A stretch of DNA of 7,262 bases from Bacteroidota bacterium (GTDB lineage Bacteria > Bacteroidota > Ignavibacteria > SZUA-365 > JAADGX01), in assembly GCA_027021285.1 (NCBI GenBank), contig JALUUP010000453.1, positions 1-7,262 of the forward strand, written 5' to 3'. The notes beneath the pieces are model-generated. The model made no database searches and was not told the origin of the DNA. It saw nothing but the letters and a program-made list of their open reading frames with translations. The position numbers and the translations under genes are program-made. Positions 1 to 4,782 of the stretch are shown piece by piece. The number at the start of each line of letters is the position of its first letter. Position 1 is the first letter of the stretch.

Positions 1-1502
1 AAATCGAAAAAGATATTGTTGATTCTTTGGGCCAGTTCTTTTCGCAGCATACCGGCCAGGGAAGTGATAACGATGTCCACGGTGCGCTTGGTGATGGAGG
101 TATCGCGCAGGTCCACGTTTTGCGAAGTGGGGTAGTATCCCGGTTTCTCGGCGTAGTAACCGTACAGCCGTCCTTGGGCGAGAGTTATGAAGTACTTTCC
201 GTCCGCGGGATCGCTTCGCACTTCTCCGATTGTCTTGCTCTTTTCCAGATCCTCCCATCGCACCACCGCGTTCGGAACGGGGTTCCCATCTTCGTCAAAG
301 ACGGTGCCGGAAATCGCCAGCACCTTCTTCTCCGGCTGCACTTCCTTGGGCAACGTGATGCGGTAGATGTCCCCGTGCCCGAGTCCGCCGATGATCGCCG
401 AAGACGCGAAATATGCCACCAGCCCTGACGTGCTGACCTTGTATCCCCAGTCGTCGTCCGCGGTGTTGATTTCCTTCCCGAGGTTGACGGGAGTGGACCA
501 TTCCGTCCAGGAGTCTTCGTTCAGTCGGACGGATTTGAACACATCGAGCCGTCCGAAGCCGAGATGACCGTCGGAGCTGAAATACAGGGTTTTTCCATCC
601 GCGTGCAGGAAAGGCGACCGTTCCGCGTACGGCGTGTTGATCACGGGCCCCAGGTTGATTGGCTTGGACCATCCATCACCCTGACGCACGACCACGTAAA
701 TATCGAGGTTTCCGGCCCACGACCCGTGGTACGGCTCTCGCCCTTTTGGATGATATTCCCCGATGCCCCCGGGGCGGTCGGAAGTGAAGAAAAACGCCTG
801 TCCGTCCGCGGTAAAGTAGCCATCGGATTCGAAGTATTCCGTGTTGATGGGATAGGGGAAATGCTGGATCGAGGACCAGCCGTCCGCGGTTTTTTCGTAG
901 TAGAAATTATCGCCGCCACCGAGATGTCCTTCGTAACCGCCGTAAAGAACGATGTATCTTCCGTCCGCCGAAATGCTGTTGATGCTTTCGTGTTCAGGCG
1001 AATTGATGGGTGCGCCGAGGTTCTTCGCCGGCTGCCATTTATTGTTCTCGAACGTAGACACCCAGATGTCGTTTCCTCCTTTTCCGCCGGGCCTGTCGTC
1101 GCTGGAAAAATAGATTTTCGTTTCATCGCCGCTTACGGAAGGTTTGAACTCGTTCGCCCGGGAATTAACGGCGTACCCGAGGTTCTTTACCCTGATCGGT
1201 CTCATGGGTGCTTTGAGCATGGCAAGGATGGAGTCGAATCGTCCCTGCATGTTAGGGAAACGATCCCGGTATTTTTCGTACACGTCGATAGCGTCTTTCC
1301 ACCGCCGCCGGTTGATGTATTTTCCGGCGATCCGTTGCACCGCCACCCAGGCGTCTTCCGAGGGCGCGTATGCGCGCACGATGAAATCGAAATCGTCTTC
1401 GGTCGTGGATTCAACCAGAAGTTTCGAACTGTTGGAACAGCCCACCGCCATGACGGCAAGAACAAGAGTGGCGAGATAATGGAATGTTGTTGGTGTTTTC
1501 AT
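1..1502 (-). CDS. PorE-like lipoprotein: PD40 propeller + CRD + OmpA start (3' partial)
   Basis: The open frame runs without a stop from the ATG at 1502 off the left edge (500 codons seen). Residues 1-22 look like a lipoprotein signal: a hydrophobic stretch, then AVGC with Cys22 as the lipidation site and Ser at +2, fitting outer-membrane sorting. Residues about 40-98 are a helical, TPR-like segment. Residues 112-382 hold five PD40/TolB-type repeats, for example KIYFSSDDRPGG (129-140), FFFTSDRPGG (237-246) and TLYFSSDG (305-312). Residues 396-470 resemble a carboxypeptidase-regulatory-like fold (ISGTVFDEDGNPVPNA). The last residues, INNIFFD, are the usual opening of an OmpA peptidoglycan-binding domain, so about 100 residues are probably missing. 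This is the domain order known for PorE, a T9SS lipoprotein linking the secretion complex to peptidoglycan. Bacteroidota carry many PD40-OmpA paralogues, so the PorE identity is inferred while the architecture is seen. Confidence 0.88.
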   Translation of the reverse strand, partial: MKTPTTFHYLATLVLAVMAVGCSNSSKLLVESTTEDDFDFIVRAYAPSEDAWVAVQRIAGKYINRRRWKDAIDVYEKYRDRFPNMQGRFDSILAMLKAPMRPIRVKNLGYAVNSRANEFKPSVSGDETKIYFSSDDRPGGKGGNDIWVSTFENNKWQPAKNLGAPINSPEHESINSISADGRYIVLYGGYEGHLGGGDNFYYEKTADGWSSIQHFPYPINTEYFESDGYFTADGQAFFFTSDRPGGIGEYHPKGREPYHGSWAGNLDIYVVVRQGDGWSKPINLGPVINTPYAERSPFLHADGKTLYFSSDGHLGFGRLDVFKSVRLNEDSWTEWSTPVNLGKEINTADDDWGYKVSTSGLVAYFASSAIIGGLGHGDIYRITLPKEVQPEKKVLAISGTVFDEDGNPVPNAVVRWEDLEKSKTIGEVRSDPADGKYFITLAQGRLYGYYAEKPGYYPTSQNVDLRDTSITKRTVDIVITSLAGMLRKELAQRINNIFFD

Positions 1503-1541
1503 TTGTCCGGCAGTTTTGTGAATGTCCTCTCTCAACCCACC

Positions 1542-1570
1542 AAGTTACTTTGACGCAGGTCATTTGACAA
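1542..1570 (-). promoter_or_regulatory. Candidate promoter of the PorE-like gene
   Basis: Read on the - strand, TTGTCA (1570-1565) is followed after 17 nt by TAACTT (1547-1542), continuing as TAACTTGG. This also resembles the Bacteroidota pattern TTG ... TAnnTTTG. Transcription would begin near 1535, leaving a leader of about 30 nt before the ATG at 1502. It is a pattern match only. It suggests the gene can be transcribed independently of the ClC gene upstream. Confidence 0.35.
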
Positions 1571-1583
1571 TACCCATATATTT

Positions 1584-1618
1584 CTCCATTGAACGAACAA
1601 GGGTTTTTGTCAATGGAG
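1584..1618. repeat. Perfect 9-bp inverted repeat between ClC and PorE-like genes
   Basis: CTCCATTGA (1584-1592) and TCAATGGAG (1610-1618) are perfect reverse complements separated by 17 nt. The stem has only four G/C pairs and is not followed by a T run on the - strand, so it is a poor intrinsic terminator. A second pair, TTGACAA (1564-1570) and TTGTCAA (1607-1613), shares bases 1610-1613 with the first, so the two stems could not form together. It may be a 3' end structure of the ClC transcript, a regulator site or an attenuator. Confidence 0.4.
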
Positions 1619-1653
1619 CGTGTTTTCATGACGTTTGTGTGCGTCGCCGGAGT

Positions 1654-3450
1654 TTATGCCTGCGGAGTTACTACCTGGCGGTAGTATTTCTGTGCATCGA
1701 TATTCGTGACAATGTAACGGATGTTCTCCTTGTCCCCCGGTTCGAAGACGGGCAATGCCCGCCATCCGTACTCGTCAAAAATTTTCAGTACTGCTTCCAA
1801 AGACGTCTCCGGCGTGACGGTTCGCACCGGTGTTATCATGATGTCCGCCGCAACAAAAGTCTCGTGCATATCGGTGGCGGTCAGGATATTTCGCACGTCT
1901 TCAAATTCGACGATCCCGGCGTACTTCCCCTCTTTGGTGACGACCACGTGGGCCTCGGCGTTGGAGTTTTCGAACAACGTCAGCACCTGGCTTATGGGCA
2001 TGTCCATGGGGATGGTTTCGTGGACCGGTTGTATGATTTCCCGTATGGTCAGCGTGCCGGCGCTTGGCAGGTAAACGTAGGAACCAAGTTCCATCCCGGA
2101 ACGGTGGAGGTAGTACGAGTAGATGGACGACTTGCTGAAGCGCTGGGAAATAATGGTCGCGATAACGGCTGTCAGCATTGCCGGAAGGATAATGCGATAG
2201 TCGTTCGTAATTTCGATAAGGATGAAGATGCCGGTCAGCGGCGCATGCAACGTGGCGGCCAACAACCCACCCATGCCTGCCAGGGCGTACGTACTGGGCG
2301 CGGAGATCAAGCCGGGAAAGAGCTGGTAGCACAGGAGACCGAATGCCGATCCAAACATGGCCCCCGATTTCAGCGCGGGGGCGAACGCGCCTCCTGTTCC
2401 TCCTGAGCCAAGTGTCAGCGACATGTGGATGGGTTTAAGCAGGGCGGCGATCAGCAACAGCCAGAACGGAAGCTCGCTGTACAGGGCGGAGTTGATGGGA
2501 GCGTAGGTCTGTTCCATGAGGATGGGGAAAAACATGACCAGAATGCCTGCCAGGAAACCGCCGGCGGCAGGGCGCAGTACAGGCGAAGGGGGAAGGTACT
2601 TCTCGCAAAAGTGCTCCACGGCGATGGTTGCCTTGAGGAAAAAAACGGCGAGAAATCCAATCAGGACACCGAGAATGATGAACATGAAAAATTCGTACAA
2701 CTCGATGCTGGGATTGAGCGGGGCGTGCAGGAGCGAAATGTTGCCGTAATAGGAGCGGGTAATTGCCGTGGCGGCCACCGACGAAACAATGATGGGCGTA
2801 AACGTGCGAATGCGAAAATCGCCAAGAATCGCTTCCAGCGCGAAGAGCACGCCCCCGATCGGCGCATTGAATATTCCCGAGATGCCCGCGGACGCCCCAC
2901 ACGCGATGAGCATGCGCCCCCTGGTCTTCGAAAGACGGAACAGGTCGGTAAACGCCGATGCCACGGCGGCGCCGACGTGCACGATCGGACCTTCGCGGCC
3001 TCCTCCGCCACCGGACCCGATGCTGAAAGCGGCGCCCAGCATTTTTTGCAGGATCACGCGGCGGTGTATTCGCCCGCGACCGAACCGGGCGGCGAGGATT
3101 ACCTCGGGGACCCCGTGGCCCGGCTGCGTTCGAAAAACGTAATGTTGCATCAGGCCGACAGCCAGCCCGCCGAGAGCGGGCACGAAGGGAAACAAGGCGT
3201 ACTGCCACCATTGCATGCTACTGGCCAGCGCGAACAGGCTGTCAAATTTATCGCCCGCGTATTCCACGCACCAGTTGAAGGCGATGATGACCAGTCCGCT
3301 TACGACCCCGATGAGAGCGGCGGCGATAAGAAGAAGGGTGTCTCCGCGCAGGAAACGACGATAGTTTCCTGCAAGATATTCAGCTTGCGAAAAATACAGT
3401 CGGCGTAACCCGAGACCGATGTAGTTTAGAATCCGGCGCAACACATGCAT
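1654..3450 (-). CDS. ClC-family chloride channel/transporter with CBS pair
   Basis: A 598-residue inner-membrane protein of the ClC family, which moves chloride (or other anions) across the membrane. The family signatures are in order: GHGVP (111-115, the GSGIP position), GREGP (151-155, with gating glutamate Glu153), GAFAP (354-358) and a conserved Tyr444 in SSIYSYY, matching E. coli ClC Tyr445. Many hydrophobic helices span about 38-435, followed by a cytosolic CBS pair at about 470-530 and 535-592, a module that binds adenine nucleotides in other ClCs. Aligning FALEAILGDF (203-212) with the E. coli FIIEEMRPQF puts Ala207 at the internal proton-glutamate position (Glu203), and His112 replaces the anion-site serine. 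This suggests a channel, or an exchanger with altered coupling. The start is the ATG at 3450; no clear SD is visible. It lies 124 nt downstream of the DUF6132-like gene and 151 nt upstream of the PorE-like gene. Confidence 0.95.
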   Translation of the reverse strand: MHVLRRILNYIGLGLRRLYFSQAEYLAGNYRRFLRGDTLLLIAAALIGVVSGLVIIAFNWCVEYAGDKFDSLFALASSMQWWQYALFPFVPALGGLAVGLMQHYVFRTQPGHGVPEVILAARFGRGRIHRRVILQKMLGAAFSIGSGGGGGREGPIVHVGAAVASAFTDLFRLSKTRGRMLIACGASAGISGIFNAPIGGVLFALEAILGDFRIRTFTPIIVSSVAATAITRSYYGNISLLHAPLNPSIELYEFFMFIILGVLIGFLAVFFLKATIAVEHFCEKYLPPSPVLRPAAGGFLAGILVMFFPILMEQTYAPINSALYSELPFWLLLIAALLKPIHMSLTLGSGGTGGAFAPALKSGAMFGSAFGLLCYQLFPGLISAPSTYALAGMGGLLAATLHAPLTGIFILIEITNDYRIILPAMLTAVIATIISQRFSKSSIYSYYLHRSGMELGSYVYLPSAGTLTIREIIQPVHETIPMDMPISQVLTLFENSNAEAHVVVTKEGKYAGIVEFEDVRNILTATDMHETFVAADIMITPVRTVTPETSLEAVLKIFDEYGWRALPVFEPGDKENIRYIVTNIDAQKYYRQVVTPQA

Positions 3451-3457
3451 GTTGCTA

Positions 3458-3487
3458 AAGATACACGTTCATTCAAGCGATTATCAA
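3458..3487 (-). promoter_or_regulatory. Candidate promoter of the ClC gene
   Basis: On the - strand, TTGATA (3487-3482) and TATCTT (3463-3458) are separated by 18 nt, and the second reads on as TATCTTTAG, close to the Bacteroidota -7 pattern. The start would fall almost on the ATG at 3450, so the message would be leaderless or nearly so, in line with the absence of an SD. Pattern match only. Confidence 0.25.
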
Positions 3488-3574
3488 GCGCGAGGGAAAT
3501 TTCTCTGATAGATAATAATAGGCGACGTGTTGCGAGGATTTGTCGTTACAATACGGTTTGAAGGATCGACACAG

Positions 3575-3751
3575 TTATTTGATGAGTTCACTCACCAGGA
3601 GAAAACCGATGAAAGCAAAATACGGAACGGAGATCTTCGGATTGCACAGGATGGGGCAGCCTCCGCCAAAGACAGCGCTTATCTTGCGGGATATGAAAAA
3701 CCCCGCGATAGCTCCCGCGACGGCTCCCGAAATTGGTATGAGAACATTCAT
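3575..3751 (-). CDS. Small two-helix membrane protein, DUF6132-like
   Basis: A 58-residue open frame lies between the anti-sigma and ClC genes. It has a hydrophobic, Gly/Ala-rich first segment (about residues 3-20), a short basic turn (SRKIS), the motif GGGCPILCNPKIS (29-41), and a second hydrophobic segment (42-55). From memory, this layout, helix then CPIxxNPxxS then helix, is that of the DUF6132 family of short Bacteroidota membrane proteins of unknown function. Cys32 and Cys36 form a CX3C pair just before the second helix. The start is well fixed: an in-frame TGA sits three codons upstream of the ATG at 3751, and no other ATG is near. It begins 21 nt after the anti-sigma stop, consistent with one operon. 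No strong SD is visible. The + strand open frames here overlap it and have no recognisable features. Confidence 0.75.
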   Translation of the reverse strand: MNVLIPISGAVAGAIAGFFISRKISAVFGGGCPILCNPKISVPYFAFIGFLLVSELIK

Positions 3752-3772
3752 ATCACATCATTGCTTTTCATG

Positions 3773-4066
3773 TTACGTGGTCGTTGAATTGCCCGTCTCG
3801 TCTGATTGTTTGTCTTTGGTCGAAATCAGCGCTTCATGAAGAAGATCGACCAGGTTTTTCTTCGCTTGTTCAGGGAACGTAGGTGAGTTGCTTCGAAACA
3901 GGCCGATCATCTTTTCCATGGAGTCACAATACGCGCTGCAGTGAGGGCATTCGGCGATGTGCTGTTTGACCGCCTGGCACTCCTTCGAATTCTCGTCTTC
4001 CCCGTGATGCCGGCAGATGTAACGCCAAACCTCGATACAGCTGATGTTGTGAGCATGCTCAGTCAT
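3773..4066 (-). CDS. Soluble zinc-finger anti-sigma factor
   Basis: A 97-residue protein with the anti-sigma zinc-finger (ZAS) signature HX3CX2C at His36-Cys40-Cys43 (HIAECPHC). Further cysteines at 10, 18, 30 and 47 could supply the fourth ligand or a redox switch. A helical tail (about 66-83, QAKKNLVDLLHEALIS) and a polar end follow. No membrane helix is present, so it acts in the cytoplasm, presumably by holding the sigma factor encoded just upstream. An ATG at 4081 is in frame, but 4066 is preferred because GGAGGAG sits 4 nt before it. This start overlaps the sigma stop in ATGACTGA, an 8-nt overlap typical of translational coupling. The pairing with a sigma-70 family gene makes the role fairly secure. 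The signal it senses cannot be read from the sequence. Confidence 0.87.
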   Translation of the reverse strand: MTEHAHNISCIEVWRYICRHHGEDENSKECQAVKQHIAECPHCSAYCDSMEKMIGLFRSNSPTFPEQAKKNLVDLLHEALISTKDKQSDETGNSTTT

Positions 4067-4640
4067 GGAACTCCTCCGCAAAGTACGGTGTCAGGAAATT
4101 CCGCAGGAACGCGCGTGCTCTGTGCAGGCGGGATTTCACGGCTGGAACGGATAAATTGGTAATCTTGCTGATTTCATTGGTTGATAAACCCTCGATGTCT
4201 CGCAGAACGAAAACGATACGATAATCAGGAGAAAGTCGTTCAATTCCCTCGTCGAGCAGACGCCTGATTTCGCCTTGTTCCACCCGTGAAAGAGGCGATT
4301 CCTCCCACGGTGTAATGGTTTTCTCCGGCATCACCGATTCCTCTTCATCGAGGGAAACGAAGCGGTTGGCTTTTTCTTTTCGCGCCAGCATGAAACAGTG
4401 GTTGCTGACGATGGTGTACAGCCAGGTGCTGAATTTTGAGCGGTTGTCGAACTGGTGCAGCTTTTTCAATACGCTCAGGAATGTTTCCTGTGTCGTGTGC
4501 TCGGCTTTTTCCTGGTTCCGGCACACGTTGAAGGAGAACCGGAACACCATGGGCGCGAACTCCTCCACCAGTTTCTCCAGCGCGTGCTTGTCGCCGGACT
4601 TCGCTTTTTCAATGAGTTCGAACTCTTCCGCTCTTTCCAT
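4059..4640 (-). CDS. ECF-type RNA polymerase sigma factor
   Basis: A 193-residue two-domain sigma-70 family protein that would direct RNA polymerase to a specific promoter set. Region 2 spans about 24-90, with TTQETFLSVLKKLHQF (49-64) and FSTWLYTIVSNHC (70-82). Region 4 spans about 125-182, with LSPDYRIVFVLRDIEGLS (136-153) and the DNA-recognition helix around VPAVKSRLHRARAFL (165-179). An acidic linker of about 35 residues joins them. The length fits ECF sigma factors. The start is well fixed because a TAA stop lies directly before the ATG at 4640 in the same frame. One departure from the usual AEDLTQ motif is His48 where Asp is common. The gene overlaps the anti-sigma gene and is divergent from the T9SS cargo gene, with 139 nt between their starts. 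Autoregulation is usual for such pairs, but no target promoter could be confirmed. Confidence 0.93.
   Translation of the reverse strand: MERAEEFELIEKAKSGDKHALEKLVEEFAPMVFRFSFNVCRNQEKAEHTTQETFLSVLKKLHQFDNRSKFSTWLYTIVSNHCFMLARKEKANRFVSLDEEESVMPEKTITPWEESPLSRVEQGEIRRLLDEGIERLSPDYRIVFVLRDIEGLSTNEISKITNLSVPAVKSRLHRARAFLRNFLTPYFAEEFHD
4064..4077 (-). promoter_or_regulatory. Strong SD and start codon of the anti-sigma gene
   Basis: On the - strand, GGAGGAG (4077-4071) is followed by TTCC and ATG (4066-4064). It lies inside the sigma coding region, six codons before its stop, and decides the anti-sigma start. It is one of only two clear SD sequences seen in the window. Confidence 0.75.
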
Positions 4641-4712
4641 TTATTTGATGCTTCGGTTGCTCATTCGATTCAATGTAAAATAGAGAAATTATTCCAATCC
4701 GCGTGGAGAGGG

Positions 4713-4746
4713 TTTCGAATTAATGGGTGGAAAGAGTAGTTTCGAA
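4713..4746. repeat. Paired TTTCGAA motif in the divergent intergenic region
   Basis: TTTCGAA occurs at 4713-4719 and again at 4740-4746, 27 bp apart start to start, within the 139-bp region between the sigma gene and the T9SS cargo gene. The core TTCGAA is a perfect palindrome. The second copy lies in TAGTTTCG, which resembles a Bacteroidota -7 element, and the first (TTTC) lies where a -33 element might be. They could be promoter elements of the cargo gene, operator half-sites or chance. Nothing else clear is visible between the two starts. Confidence 0.3.
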
Positions 4747-4769
4747 AGAGACATTGTTGTGCTTTACCA

Positions 4770-4782
4770 GGGAGAATGTATG
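4770..4782 (+). promoter_or_regulatory. SD and start codon of the T9SS cargo gene
   Basis: GGGAG (4770-4774) precedes the ATG at 4780 by 5 nt. It selects this start over the in-frame ATG at 4723, which would place 19 polar residues ahead of the signal peptide and has no SD. Confidence 0.7.

Noticed and set aside
564..1553. 329-codon + strand open frame
   Set aside because: It is antisense to the PorE-like gene, which has convincing PD40 repeats and a lipobox. The + strand translation has no recognisable features.
1522..2406. 294-codon + strand open frame (and the 2425-3408 one)
   Set aside because: Both overlap the ClC gene in antisense. The ClC motifs and CBS pair make the - strand the coding strand.
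3527..3839. Two overlapping + strand open frames of 86 and 99 codons
   Set aside because: They are antisense to the DUF6132-like gene and the end of the anti-sigma gene, and have no domain or SD support.
4059..4081. Anti-sigma start at the in-frame ATG at 4081
   Set aside because: GGAGGAG sits 4 nt before the ATG at 4066, and the 8-nt overlap with the sigma stop is the usual coupled arrangement. The upstream ATG has no SD.
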